From Mytilus edulis (taxonomy: Eukaryota > Mollusca > Bivalvia > Mytilida > Mytilidae), in contig NC_092346.1 of the NCBI RefSeq assembly GCF_963676685.1, forward strand, positions 33,183,133 to 33,247,132: a stretch of 64,000 nucleotides of DNA, given 5' to 3'. Positions 1 through 13,068 of this stretch are shown piece by piece; the first letter of the stretch is position 1, and every line of letters starts with the position of its first letter. The translations under genes and the position numbers were made by a program. Below the pieces are notes generated by a model that saw only the letters and a list, made by a program, of their open reading frames with translations, was not told the origin of the DNA and did not search any database.

Positions 1-740
1 AATCAGTGAAATTTAAAGTGAGTTGTCTTCTTATGTTACAAAAGCATGGTAAATCTGGTCACAACTAAACCTTGCTATATTTGTAACTTATGTAGACTGA
101 CCAACTGCTCTTTTTACCATAAATCTTCCATGCAATATTTCTCATAAGTCATGAAAATATCAGTATAAATTACGAATTTATGATCAATTTAAATCGTAAG
201 ATTTTTTGTTAAAAAGGTATCAGAGCATAAAAATTGATCAGGAAATTAACCTTTCTAAACTGAAAACCTGTTTAATCTGAAAAAAAATCTTAAGTGCTGA
301 TGGGGTTCAATTTAAATGTGTTTTAGATCCATATTAAATTATCTTTTACACTATAGAAACATGTGTGTCCCACTAACCTCTTGCAAGTCATTTTTGGTGA
401 ACACTGTAATGCATTTATATTGCTGTTACAACTAAAAATAGAAATGATATACATTTATATTAATTGTTATGCCTTTTACATCTAAATTTGAAAGTGAATC
501 ATGTTGTTAGAAAATACACAAACCTTGAAAATTTTGATATAAATTTATGTTGTTGATATCATCTGCCAGACAGGCCATATTTGTTTCCAAAAATTGTTTA
601 AATACATGTATACATGTAACTCTATATGAATAAAAATTGTGTCTGAACATTTTTCAAACATTTTGTGCTATCAAAGTGGATAAATATTTTATTTGATAAT
701 AATTTTTTTGCACATTTGGGAGCATACTCAATTGAACATA

Positions 741-1326
741 GAGTGGGGTGCTCATTTTCGCCATAACGTTCCATGTTTTCTGTAGTTCAGGTTTTTATTT
801 TTTTAAGTATACTGATATATGACGATAACATCAAAAACAAAATATTATTAGTTTGAAAATGTGTTTCTTTGAAAAAAAATCATCTGAAAAGTTAGATAAA
901 GGCTATTTGAAATTTCCTGATGTTTTGTCAATGGGAGACACATATTAGCTGTTTTTACACATCTATTTAAAACCAAATAACTGCAGTTTTAAACAATTTT
1001 TATCAAATCAATTTCATTATAGATGAATAGCAGACATTTCAAAGGTGAAAAGAACTGTTATTTAGGGCAATTGGTCAAAGAACTACTAAGAAATACTTCT
1101 TTGAAATAATTTTTCATTCAGAAAATTGGCTAAAAATCGTTGTCTGTTTTTCGGTCCTTTGCGGTAAGTGCTGAAATTTTGTCTAAGTTTAAAAAATAAT
1201 CATATTTGTTATAACAATATAATTTACCAGCATATTTCTTCCATTTCACCCATCCTTTGAAGTTTTTACACCTCAAAATCATAAAACAGCGTAATTGTGT
1301 CCCCCGCTAATATGGGCGCCCCACTC
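741..1326. mobile_element. Non-autonomous TIR element with TA target duplication (Tc1/mariner-like MITE)
   Basis: The ends are inverted copies starting GAGTGGGG(T/C)GC and matching imperfectly for about 22 bases. TA flanks both sides (739-740 and 1327-1328). The sister segments at ~5930 and ~15485 run through this site without the insert, which gives an empty site and supports real transposition. Length is 586 bp and there is no ORF. The TA duplication is typical of Tc1/mariner elements; the superfamily call rests on that alone. Confidence 0.75.
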
Positions 1327-2290
1327 TATATAAATGCAGTTTTGTTCCCAAAAAAATCACTGCAATATTCGTTTAAAATATGATACTTTCTTCATAGGAG
1401 TTCAGTTTTTTCATGATTATAAAATTTATTTTGAAATAGGCCTGTTGTAAACTTTGCAGTAATGTCTCATTTCAAATCTGCTGATCCAAAATTTATACAC
1501 AGTACATTGAAAATACAATGTAACTTTAACTATTCTCTTTCATATTGAATATCATAAAGTTAATGTCTGTATTAAATATATAGGAAGTAGATTTTATCAT
1601 GAACTGTCATGATATCAAAAGCATTTTTATGCCAATCAAAAATCTAAGACGACTGCTATCTTAACATAAATACTTAAAGAAATTTTTGAGTAGTTTGTCT
1701 GTTTGTAACATTTTACTGTGCAATGGTATGTCATATAACACATACTGGTTTAACACAGACTCCATTCCTCAATGTACATTACATGCATTATTTTTCTGTG
1801 AACCTAATATATTTCATTTTTTTTTTTGTGTAAGAACTATAGCAGAATTATTTTTTTTGATTGTATGAAAGAGGGCATAAAATTCACTATTTTGATGCTT
1901 AATCTGCATAGATAGTAACATTCTTCACAGCCTTGAATATAACTTTAGTCTCATTTCCTCTGAAGCTCGTTTTTTTTCAGCTAAAAGAATGGCATTTTTT
2001 CATATTGATATTGATTCAAGTAATGTAATGATCTTGCCTGGAACATGATATATATTTTGCTTTGTTTTAACTTTGACTGTGATATTGTTTATTGAAGTTG
2101 TATATATATTTTTAACGTTTCATTCATTGGCTATTTCTAGGACATGTTAGTACTATTTACATTCTATATTTGATATGTTTTCCAAGAATTGACAAGTGCT
2201 TTTCCTAGAACAAGAGAGATAATTATTTTTCAAATGAGCAATCATTTTTCGTAAATTGTTGAAACTATCTCCTAACTGAATTTTCTTTAT

Positions 2291-2592
2291 TTTTATGCCC
2301 CATCTTCAATAGTAGAGGGACATTATGTTCTCTGGTCTGTGGGTCCTTTCATTCATTTGTTCGTTCGTCAGTCCGTTTGTTTGTTCATCCTGCTTCAGGT
2401 TAATGTTTTTGGTCAAGGTAGTTTTTGATAAAGTTGAAGTTCAATTAACTTGAAACTTTGTACACATGTTCCCTATGATAATCTTTCTAATTGTAATGCC
2501 AAATTGAGATTTCCCCCCATTTTAATGGTCCACTAAACATAGAAAATGATAGTTGGAGTTGGGCAACCGTGTACTGGGGACACATTCTTGTT
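2291..2592. repeat. Dispersed repeat of the 'ttttatgcccc' type
   Basis: It starts ttttatgcccca, has an imperfect tandem stretch of short gttcgttcgtc-like words, and ends near ggggacacattcttgtt. I recognise this from memory as a repeat common in mussel sequence; I cannot verify that here. The sister segment near 6850 lacks it and has a T-rich stretch at the corresponding place, so it looks like an insertion after duplication. It has no coding potential. Confidence 0.5.
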
Positions 2593-5190
2593 GACCTGTA
2601 TTTTTGAGAGGACACATTAGGGATAAACATTTTGGTGAAAAATCATCAAAGGCTATTCCTCCCCTGTAGTACTATTCTTGTAAAAATTTGTTCATTCAGT
2701 TCAATTTATTATAGGGTTCACTGATGTGTTAATAGAGAGTAAAGAATCACTGTTATTTTTTTACTTCATCAACTTAAAAGGGGACATAATTCTATCTGTC
2801 AGAATAATCATATAAATGTTATATAGAGGTTTCCTCCATTTGGATAGTTCAGTTTTATGGTACAAATTTTTCAGTCATAAAGTTGAACAGCTGCTATATT
2901 GCTCTGTCATTTTTTTTCTGATTTTCGTTCATCAATTATTAAACAGGTTTTTTTTCCCTTTATTTATTCAAAGTTGATCATTATTTTTTATCAGTTAGAT
3001 TGTATCTGAAGATAAAGCAACTATCTAAATTTGGTTTATATTAATCGTCTTAATATCAAGGTGTGATCACATTTTGGAATAGACATTCTTTGAATATAGT
3101 TAAGCATTAAAATATACTATATAAGTATACAAATCTGCTCACTTTTTGTCATTTTAGTTCACATATATACATTAATGTGAGCAATTGTCATTTTATGATG
3201 ACTTCTTTATCCTAAAATAAACTTCTTTTAAGAAAGGTAATCTCAGTTGTGAAATTGAAAGAATTTGTTGGTATAATAAAGAAGAGAAATCTTGTCTATT
3301 TGTAAACAATTTTCATACATGTACATATGAAACTAAATGCTTACATGTAATGTTGGCAACAATCAGTTATTTATCACATAATTCTAAATACTAATATTTC
3401 TGAAGCTTTCTTTAATTTTCTCTTTTACAGCAGTAAAAGGAGTTTTCATAGTTGAGTTTCACCTTTGCATGTTTTCCATATGACTTCCTGTCTTCGGTTA
3501 TCACTAAAAGGATCACATGGTAGTTATTTCGTTTTGTAGGTATCAGCTGATTTGATGTAAAAAGCAAACTTTGTCCTCTGTACATGTTTTCAATTTAGAC
3601 TCAAAAAGTTTGCACATTAAAATAGTTAAAATACCAATATGTGAACATCATTCATGCTAATGGTCTTTATTCGCAATATACTCTTTGCAATAGATGTTTT
3701 GACATTTACGTATGAATACAAAGCTGAAAAGTATGCACGAATTTTAAACCATGGATAAGAAATCAGTTATATGAAGGTGATTTATAATAAATCTTCTGTC
3801 CATGACATTGATTTCAATAATTTTGATTTTATGGTGGTAACCATTGCTTTCATGAAATTATAACACATTTGTGTCTTGTTCGATACTTATTAATATATTT
3901 ATCAAGGATTGAAATTTGTAGGCATAATAGATTTTTCACCATTAAGAATACAAGACCAGAAGGTTGAAGGTAACTTTATTACTGAAAATTCAGAAATTAG
4001 TGTGTACAATTATTATTTGATTTTTGGAGAAAAGACGAAAATGGGAAATAAATTATTGTGGTTTCTCTAAAATCTGCATACAGTTTTATGTATCAGAATT
4101 GGAGTTCTAATTATTGCAATACTCAACCAGTCACGTTTTCTGCATAACCAAATTTTAACTCTTAATGATTTCTGAATTAAAAGTATTATTGTACTTAATT
4201 CCCAAAAAGATATATTATTTGTACCCTAAGAGTGCATGGTCATGATTTACCTTGTAGGATAAATATTTACTTTATTTAAATTCCAATTGCTGCTGATCAT
4301 GCCGACAAGCTGCTTCTACTAAAACATTTTCATAATTTTGTTTACACATCAAAACCTTTATTTGCATATTATAATGATCATTATGTCTCTCATTTTTATT
4401 TTTACATGAATTGCTGTGTACTTCTGAATGATGAACATGGTATATTTGTTAATTTTGTTATTTAAAGTTATATTCACAATAAATAAAAAATACCACCAAG
4501 ATCTGCAAACCCAAAACCATTTGTAAAAAGATATATCTTCATATTTAACTACATATTTGTTAATTAGATATAATAATTTTTATGTCAGATCACTAAAGTA
4601 TTATGTTGACATTATGATACTTCCATGGTCAGAATATTGTATATTTTAAACCACCTTGTTATGTGTGATAATGAATCATTTAATGATATTAAAAAGATCA
4701 AAAGTTAGTTTTGTTTTTTTAAGAAAAGAGAGGTGAAAGCCAAACAAAAAAAGATAATCTGCAACAGTTTACAAAAAACAATATACAGAAAAGTGAAAGT
4801 CTTAGACACATGAACCCATCCAAAAACTGTAAGACTGGGTGATCTCATGTTGGATTAAAATCGCTGTCAAATTTCATTGCTGAATGATGGCTTATTGCTT
4901 GCCTTTAAGTGGGAAATATCCAATGCACTTTGAAGCCAAGAGGAAATTAACAATTAAACAACAAGAAAAATATGCAAAGCAGGTTAACTGGAAGTAAGGA
5001 CAGGGAAATTGGAATGCCACTACTAAAGAAGGGGTATCTAAGACAGAGTTCAAAATTTGATCTTGAAAACAATCCATATATGTGACCTTTGTGACCTTTG
5101 TAACTGAAATAATTTGCTTAAGAAAAGGAAATGCTTGCTGTTAGTTTTATTGTATTTTGACAGTTTGTTTAAAATATTCTTGATAATGTA

Positions 5191-5610
5191 ACGGAAAATG
5201 TCATCAATAAGACGGCAAGTGTTGTTAAATTTATCAATTTATAAGGTCCTTACTGAGTTTTGTCATAATTTGTGATGAGTTACAGTACAAGAACAAGTCT
5301 GCTATTACAGGGGCACATTTGGTGCTTTTTGGAGTATATTTATGTGTCGATAAACTTGATTGCGGAAACATATATTCTTGTTGTCAAGAAGAAAATGTAT
5401 AGACTAATTCATTTTATCACACCGTTAGTGAGTATAAATAACATATTTGCTTTTCTGAATACCTACTCGGTTTTTGAGTACACTAAGCGTTAAAGTTACA
5501 TTCTTGAAAATATCAAGATGCCAGTAATGGTAAAAGAAACTCTGAAATAACACAAAATACACACATGAATGATTGCAACTCATTTGCTCTATATTCGATC
5601 AATTTCATTT
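5191..5610. other. Segment E, shared with the 3' flank of gene copy C
   Basis: Words such as 'gtgttgttaaatttatcaatt', 'acagtacaagaa' and 'taacatatttgc' recur in order at 40735-40985, and the end ('acacatgaatgattgcaac') recurs at 44085-44180. The two parts are split there by about 3.1 kb of other DNA. This marks 5191-5610 as a boundary piece between duplication units. The small ORF here is not conserved as protein, and I see no gene. Confidence 0.6.
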
Positions 5611-5639
5611 TCTGAATGGATCAATATGTTAGATAAAGA

Positions 5640-8600
5640 AAAGCTATCTGAATGTCATTGATGTTTTCAATCCTCATAATAATAAATACATGTATTACTG
5701 TACGTGACTGAACATTTTACAAACATCTAAGAGCTATCAAAGTGGATAAATTTTTTTCTAATTAAATATTCTTTATTCAATTTTTTTATTGTACAATTTT
5801 GGTGTTACGAAAATTCGATTTTTTTACCCACAGTAATTAATTATGTCATTGGTCAGTTGCTGTTCGAATTAGGCTATATTTTAACATACAATCAGTTTCA
5901 TGCTTATTTTGGAATATGCTCAGTTGAACATCTATGTGATAAATGAATCTCTGTTCCCAATAAAATTGATGCAATTTTCGTTCAAGATTTGATATTTTCC
6001 TCATAGGAGTTTTGTTTAAATGATTTGAAATTCATTATGAAAAGGGCGGATGAAAACTTTGCAATATTCTCTTGTTTTAAAACTGTTTAGCCTAATTTGT
6101 GCATAATACATTGAAAATACTATGTTAATTTAACTACACTGCTTCAAATTGAATACCATAAAAATAATGTGTCTGTATTAAATACATTCAAAGTTGATTT
6201 TATCATGAACCTTCTTGGTATTTTTATGCCAACTTGAAACTAAAATCTAAGACGGCTGCTATTTTAACATAAATTTCAAAAAAACTTTTTGAGTAGTTTG
6301 TCTGTTTTGTAACATTTTACTGATCAACAGACTCCATTCCTTAATGTACAGTACATGTATTTATTCTGGAAACCTATTATATTTCAAGTTATCTTGTGTT
6401 AGAATTATAGCCGAAATTATTTTTTGATTGTATGAAAGAGAGCATAACATCCATTATTTCGATGCTGAACCTGCATAAAAAGTAACATTTTTCACAGCCT
6501 TGAATACATCATTAAGTTTATAATAAATTTGTTACATCTAAAACTCTTTTAATTCCGATAAAAGAATGACATTTTTTCATACTGATATTGATTCAAGTAA
6601 TGTAATGATCTTGCCTGGAACATGATATATTTTTTGCTTTGTTTTAATTTTGACTGTGATATTGTTAATGGAAAGTTATATACATATTTTAAAAGTTTTA
6701 TGCATTAGCTGTTTTCTTAGACATGTTATTATTATTTACATTCTATATTTCATATGCCCATCAAGAATCAGCAAGTGCTTTTCCTAGAACAGGGTATGTG
6801 TTGAATTATTTCTAAAAAGGGCAAATATGTTTTTAAACTATCTTTTCACTGAATTTTCCTTTTTTTTCTCTTTTTTTTTTGGGTGGGGATATGCATAAGT
6901 GAACAAAATTCATATTAAGAACTATTCTCGCTAAATGTTTTTATTAGTTGAAAATGAGTTTGATCTATTATTAGGTGTACCTATGTGATAAAAGCAGGTA
7001 ACAAAACATTGTCCAAATATGAGGGGACCCAATGCTTTCAGTCAGAATAAAAAATGCTTTTGTACTGTAAATTCAGAAACTAATCAGTGCATTTATGAGT
7101 GCCATTTCAACATTAATGACCAAAATTCGGGAATTATTATTGCAATTACAGGGAAAAAACATAAAAACTTTTGTGTCCAATTTCAGAATTCGAGATCTTA
7201 TATTTGCATTATTCTCACAGTTGCAATATCAGCAATAATAAAATCCATGCATTTATTCCTGAATTTACAGAATTGTGATAATAAATAGTTATCCTTCTTT
7301 TGGATCTTTGGGGTTTTTTTTGGTACAACTCTCTCAGACAAAAAGTAAAAATCTGCTGTTCTGCTCTGTCAATTTTTGTCGGTTTTCAATGCATCCATAA
7401 TCAATTTTTCTTTCGCTTTATTTATGGAAAGTTGATCCTTGTTTTGAAAATTAAGTAGCTCTCTGAATTTGGTTTCCATTAATTGTCTTAATGTCTAGGT
7501 GTGATCACATTATTGAATTTACATTCTATTTGTATAGCTGAACATTTATATATACTATATGCACATACATACCTGCTCATCTTTTTGTCATTTTAGTTTA
7601 TATATATATATACATTTATGTGAGCAATTGTCATTTTATGATGACTTCTCTGTCCTCAAATAAACTTCTTTTATTAAAGGCAATCTCAGTTGTGAAATTG
7701 AAAGAATTCATTAGTATAATAAAGAAGAGAAATCTTGTCTATTTGTAAAAAAATAATCATACATGTACATATTAAACTAAATGCTTACATGTAATGTTGA
7801 CAAAACTCAATTATTTATCACATAATTTTATATCATTTTTCTGAAGCTTTCTTTAATTTTCTTTTTCACAGCAGTAATAGGAGTTTTCATAGTTGAGTTT
7901 CATCTAATGCATGTTTTTTCTATATGTCTCCCTGTCTTTTGTAATCATTGAAATAATCCAATGGGAGTTATTTCGTTTTGTAGGAATCAGCTGATTTGAT
8001 ATGAAAGCCAAACCAATTCCTGCATACATCATTGTACATGTATTAAATCTAGGCTCAAAATATTTGTGCATTAAAATCGTGAAAATACTAATAGGTGATT
8101 TTTTTTCACGCTAATGGTATCGTCGGACCAAAACACGTTACAGAAAAGGAAATTGTATACTTGTGTTTATATTCGCAATATACTCTTTGCAATAGATGTT
8201 TTTACTTATACATATGAATGCAAAGCTGAAAAGTATGCATTATTGTAAGGCATTGTTTAGGTTATCAGTTAATTATATGAAAGTGATTTGTAACAAATCC
8301 TCGGTCCATGATATTAATTTCAATTATTTCATTTTTTTTGCTTTCATGCAATTAAAACGCATTTGTGACTTGCTAAAACTTATCAATTAACCAAACAAGT
8401 GTTGAAATTTGCAGGCATGAAAGATAATACACCCTTTAGACAATAGGACCATTACCTATTACAGTTTGAGAGTAACTTCGTTACTGAAAAAAACTGAAAT
8501 TATTGTGTGCATTAATTTTTCGATTTTGAAGAAGAGAATTATTGCGGTTTTCTCCAAAATCTTCATACAGTTTTATGTATCAGAATTGGAGTTCATAACA

Positions 8601-9900
8601 TTGCAAAACTCATCCAGTCACATTATTTTCGTTACAAAAAAACCATTCAGCTGTTTTCTGCTCTTTGGTTGGGTTGTTGTCTCGTTGATGCCTTCCCCAT
8701 TTTCATCAATTTTTATCTTATTAATTTATAAATTAACAGTATCAGTGTACTTAGAATTCAAAAACGTATATTAATAGTGCATGGTAATGATTTACCTTAT
8801 AGGATAAATATTTACTTTATGCAAATTTCTGTTGCTGCTGATCATGCTGACAATACTTAGCTGCTTCTACCAAAACATTTTCATAATTTTGTTTACATAT
8901 CAAAACCTTCATTTGCACATTATAATGATCATTTGTCTCTCATTTGTATTTTAACATGAAGTGCTGTGTATTAAATATAATAATTTTTATGTCAGATCAG
9001 TTAAGTAGTATTTTGACAATATGCTACTTCCATGATCAGAATATTGTATATTTTAAACCATCTTGTTATATGTGATAATGAATCTTTTAATGATATTGAA
9101 AAGATCAAAAGTTAGTTTTGTTTATTTGAAATAGAGAAGTGAAAGCAATATCGAATAAAAACAAAAGACAATCAACAGTATACAAAACACAAAGTAGAAA
9201 AACAAAAGACTGAGCGACATGAACCACTCTATATACTGTGGGTGGAAATTAAAAGACTTACCGATATGAACCACTCTAAAAACTGTGGGTGGAAATTAAA
9301 AGACTTACCGATATGAACCACTCTAAAAACTGTGGGTGGAAATTAAAAGACTTACCGATATGAACCACTCTAAAAACTGTGGGTGGAAATTAAAAGACTT
9401 ACCGATATGAACCACTCTAAAAACTGTGGGTGGAAATTAAAAGACTTACCGATATGAACCACTCTAAAACTGTAGGTATAAAGTAAAAGACTTAGCGACA
9501 TACACCCATCCAAAAATGTTAGTGATCTCAGATTGAGTTAAGATTGCAGACTTTTATTTTGGCTAATGATTGATTATTGTTTTCTAAAATCAATTGGGAT
9601 ACATTCCATGCTTTTTGAAGCCAAGAGAAATTATCAGTTAAACAATAAGAAGAATATGCAAAGTGGGTCAACTGGTATAAAGGGCATGGAAATTGGACTG
9701 CCACTACCAAATAAGGGTATCTAGGAAACATCTCGAAATTTTGTCTAGCAAACAGTTCACATATGTGACTAAATGTGATTTCGACCGTGTTTGTGGTTAA
9801 CTGGTCATGTTCAATATACCAATAATATAAAATGCAATGGTAAATTTCCAAAAGACATCAGCAGGAGAAGCATGACCCTTTACATTTCAGTTGTGTAAAT
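5640..9900. other. Downstream duplicated segment D2, non-coding
   Basis: This is collinear with D1 from about 550 to 5070, with many small differences. Shared landmarks include 'ctatcaaagtggataaat', 'gatcttgcctggaacatgat', 'tgtgagcaattgtcatttta' and 'aatgatattgaaaagatcaaa'. D1 and D2 follow one another with no gene between them, so one unit has lost its U-plus-gene part or the duplication covered only D. The end of the segment (about 9150-9530) resembles a dispersed mussel repeat and carries the 47-bp array. The short ORFs look like chance frames. Confidence 0.7.
9204..9490. repeat. 47-bp tandem repeat (VNTR)
   Basis: A 47-bp unit containing 'gatatgaaccactctaaaaa' and 'gggtggaaattaaaagac' occurs about five times almost without change. 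The word ttaccgata starts at 9258, 9305, 9352, 9399 and 9446, exactly 47 apart. A diverged unit lies at each end. The matching places in D1 (~4795-4840) and D4 (~25855-25925) hold only about one diverged unit, so the array expanded in D2 after duplication. The near-identity of the units suggests recent expansion. Confidence 0.93.
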
Positions 9901-10516
9901 ATAAGTAAAAATGAACAAGAGGACAATTGTTTGTTTACCCAGGCCCACATCCGTTTTGTTCAAATTTTAACAACCATTCAGCCAGGATTTATGTAGTAAG
10001 ATATATAGTAAGACCAATCTACAAATCCTTTCATTCAGCATTTGAAGATTTTTTTATACCACCTTAATGATCACAATACTCGTACCACATCTCCTTATCC
10101 TTATATTGAGACATTGATAAAAGTATTTCTAATTGTCATCTTTCACCGAAATAGTTCGTAGTTGTAAGTAAGAACATTGAATATAGATAAAATCTTAATC
10201 GTATGGACACAGACATCAATAGAATTATCCAAATATTTTGCTTCTGTTAATTTTTTGATCCGTGATCCTTAGCGTTTCTCTGTAGTTGTAACTGGCTTTC
10301 AAACTTTGGGTTTTTGGAATTTTAATTTAAATCCAAAAAAGCAATTACAAGTTTTAATTAGTAAATGGCATTTTTAAAAGCAAACTTGAATAATGTCACT
10401 GAGAAATTCCTATCCGATTCTTTTACTAATCTATAGAAAATCTGCATAAATCGATTGCAATTTATTAAGTTTTAGAATTTGGATTTGCCCATTCCAATGC
10501 TAGTTAAATATCAAAA

Positions 10517-10710
10517 ATAAGATGTGGTATGATTGCCAACGGCATAACTCTCCACAAGAGACTAAAATGACACAGAAATCAACAACTATAGGTCACCGTA
10601 CGGCCTTCAACAATGAGCAATGCCCATACTGCATAGTTAGCTATAAAAAGCCCCGAAATGATAATGAAAACAATTCAAACGAAAAAACTAACGGTTTTAT
10701 TTGATGTAAA
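10517..10710 (+). repeat. Dispersed repeat A, diverged variant
   Basis: It starts aataagatgtggtatgattgcc, includes 'gtacggccttcaac' and 'agctataaaaagcccc', and ends near the 'aaactaacgg' block. It shares its order of motifs with the fuller copies at 25031 and 48620. The 60-codon ORF across it is only the repeat. No transposase or clear tRNA-like promoter was seen, so the class is open. Confidence 0.7.
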
Positions 10711-10860
10711 AAATGAACTAAGAGTAAATGGTATAATTTAAATACTAAATCTGTCGTATTGTTTAGATTGGTAAACATAATATAATTGCAGCAAAATATA
10801 CCCAACTTACATTTTACTTATTTTACGCTCAATTGTATTCTGAGCTGACTTCTGAAACAC

Positions 10861-11400
10861 TCGGCGAATTAAAACTCCACCAGCAGTGTCATCGACCCAG
10901 TGGTTGTAAATAAACTCATCATAGAAACCAGGATTGAAATTTTATTTTTACGCCAGACGCACGTTTCGTCTACAAACGACTCATTAGTGATGCTCGAATC
11001 AAGATATGTTAAAAGGCAAAATAAAGTACGAAATTGAAGAGCATTGAGGACCAAAAATTTCTAAAAGTTTTGGCAAATACAGCTAAGGTAATCTATTCCT
11101 GAGGTAGAAAAGCCCTAGAATTTAAAAAATTCAAAGTTTTGTTAACAGTAGATTTATAATAAGGAACATATAAATGATAACTCAAGTCAACACATAAGTG
11201 CTGACTACTAGGCTTGTGATACCCTCGGGAAATTAAAACTCCACCAGCAGTGGCATCGAACCACTGGTTGTAAATAAACTCATCATAGATACTAGGATTG
11301 AAGTTTTATATTTACGCCAGACGCGCGTTTCGTCTACAATAGACTCATCAGAGATGCTCGAATGAAAAAATGTAAAAAGGCCAATTAAAGCATTTTTCCA
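10861..11400. repeat. Satellite 'cgccagacgcgcgtttcgtc', about 1.5-2 monomers
   Basis: Two copies of a roughly 360-bp monomer lie head to tail. Each has 'ccaccagcagtg.catcga', then 'ccaggattgaa', the core 'cgccagacgc.cgtttcgtc', and 'agactcat.agtgatgctc'. The left monomer runs on through 'gttgaagagcattgaggacc' to 'gtgctgacta', which leads into the second. The order matches the clusters at 16141, 26880 and 37211, though these copies are more diverged. Confidence 0.85.
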
Positions 11401-12329
11401 TGACGTAAATTATTTAATTCTTACGAGTAGTATAACAAAATCAGAGGTCTTTATCTTAATTTGACTGAAATATCATTGACACTCATTGAATACTTTTCCC
11501 ATTTGAGGTAAAGGTTATATATACTAGTATCAAAATGTCTAACTAATATGTTCAATTAAAAATATGTATATATATAATGTGTAGTTCAAATGCAATTTGT
11601 AAACTGAATTGTATAGAATTATTAAATTATAGAAAAAGTTATATACTCGTAGTTATGAACTCTAGCAGCTTACATGGTAAAATATAAATGAGTCGTTTTT
11701 ATTATTCTCGTGTCAATGAATAAATGATTGTGGATGCAAACCAATTATTGTATATTATAAAATCTTGAACACAATTCAAATAAATTCAATGTTTTTATAT
11801 ACATAATTATATGGACAAATTTAATGTAATAACACCCAACTGCTCAATCATATTTGGAGTATGAACAATAATTTTCCCTCTAGTTAAATAGACTCGCCAA
11901 GAAAATTGTGTCCGAAGGGCCAAATGATAGTACTACTTTTGGTATCTGTCATTCGACTGACATCGGCGAACTCAGTTAGTGTCCGATTTGATTTACACAC
12001 AAAAGTGTTATATTGTAAGAAATATATGGTCAAATTGTTTTTAAAATTAATTGAATTCTATGAAAATTATTCCATTTACTTTATTTTGCCTGTATGAAAA
12101 ACTAAGTGGACGCATACACAATGTCATGTGATATACCTGTTGTAAAAACTACGACTATCCAAGAATTTCCTACCGTTGGCATTTTTTTGGGAAATTATCA
12201 TGTGCCTGGTATTCCTATCTTATTCATCTCTTATTAAAGTTTTAAAATTATCAACTTTTAAATTCAAATTCCATATTTTGTATCAAGTTATGAAGTTGGT
12301 GCACAAAGCGTGTTTATTTTATTTTTGAA

Positions 12330-12446
12330 TAAACGCGCTTGAAACACTTTAACTTATAACACGTGACAGGGTTGATCTTTGTTAGTCAAATGACGTAATC
12401 GAATGATACTGCAAAAAGGGGTGTATTCACATGTAATCAGTTGTTG
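12330..12446 (+). promoter_or_regulatory. Conserved promoter-proximal region and non-coding exon 1 of gene copy A
   Basis: This block is conserved at the same position relative to copies B (18240-18335) and C (31400-31504): an E-box-like cacgtgacag (A and B only), a tgacg word, then 'tgtattcacatgtaatca' and a splice donor ttg|gtaagt. The matching acceptor is the cag at 13052-13054. I infer the transcription start lies inside or just upstream; no TATA box is certain. Conservation in an otherwise drifting flank suggests function. Confidence 0.55.
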
Positions 12447-13054
12447 GTAAGTGTATTTTCAACACTTCATTTATATAGGAAATGTCATCAACTTACCACT
12501 TTTTATTAATAGTTTGTTTATAATTTTACAATATTATCGATCATAAATCCTAATTTTGTATTCTACTTCCCTCTTTAGGGTGTCGTTTATCTGTTAAGAC
12601 TAAACATACTCCTGACCAGTGGTAATAAGGACGAATGTTGATCTAAATGCAATAATACAACATCTCAGAGTTTTTTTGCCAACCTAAAACATATAAACAG
12701 TATCATGACGGAAGGATTGAGTTAGTATCAACTGGAACATATATATTGTTAGATGAACTATAATATGCAGGGTTAAACATATTCAAAATAAAAATAAATA
12801 CAAATTTAAGTTGCGATATAAAGTGAACAAGGAAAACAAACGCATTATTTTTTTTACAATTTGCTATTTATTTTCCATAAGTATATTATGTTGTAATTAA
12901 ACAATTTTGTCGTCCAATACCGATATGCATAGATAGTCATGCATTCTAAAATCTCATTTTATTTTTTTATAACGATACATCCGCTTTATCGTATACAATA
13001 TTTATTTATTCATAGTTTTAACCTTTATTTCATTTATTCTTTTTTCATAAACAG
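12447..13054 (+). other. Intron 1 of gene copy A (5'UTR intron)
   Basis: The donor gtaagtg is at 12447 and the acceptor, after a T-rich tract, is tttttcataaacag at 13041-13054. All three copies have the same donor and an acceptor followed by gatgtg(c/t)tga. The ATG right after the acceptor is followed at once by an in-frame TGA, so it cannot start the protein. The intron is 608 bp here against about 2.4 kb in B and 7 kb in C. It is inferred from comparison of the copies, not from transcript data. Confidence 0.6.
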
Positions 13055-13068
13055 ATGTGCTGACATAT

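Larger units (their letters stand above)
165..5190. other. Downstream duplicated segment D1, non-coding
   Basis: From about position 165 this stretch matches, with scattered differences, the sequence that follows the stop codons of the B-box genes at 14780 and 22420 (landmarks: 'aaattaacctt', 'cctgtttaatct', 'cttaagtgctga'). No ORF in it resembles a protein. It is therefore the 3' flank of a duplication unit whose gene would lie just left of the window or has been lost. It has its own insertions (741-1326 and 2291-2592) that the sister segments lack, so those arrived after duplication. Bases 1-164 show nothing I recognise. Confidence 0.7.
10230..12329. other. Upstream segment U1 of gene copy A, with repeats
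   Basis: The part near 10390-10500 ('gagaaattcctatccgatt', 'gttttagaatttggatttg') recurs at ~17605-17710 and ~29668-29790, each time on the 5' side of a B-box gene. The part near 11900-12000 recurs near 30860-30980. Together these define the upstream part of the duplicated unit. The stretch also holds a dispersed-repeat fragment and two satellite monomers, listed separately. Bases 9901-10230 hold nothing I recognise. Confidence 0.6.

Noticed and set aside
9204-9490. CRISPR-like array
   Set aside because: The 47-bp units are contiguous, without unique spacers, in eukaryotic DNA.
10522-10704. 60-codon ORF
   Set aside because: Lies wholly in dispersed repeat A.
11906-12097. 63-codon ORF, partly repeated at 30696-31001
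   Set aside because: The DNA is shared because U1 and U3 are duplicates, but the frames differ and contain indels that are not multiples of three.
13055-13063. ATG directly after the inferred splice acceptor of copy A (also in B and C)
   Set aside because: It is followed by TGC/TGT and TGA in frame, so it cannot start a protein; the ATG 14 bases further on opens the long frame.
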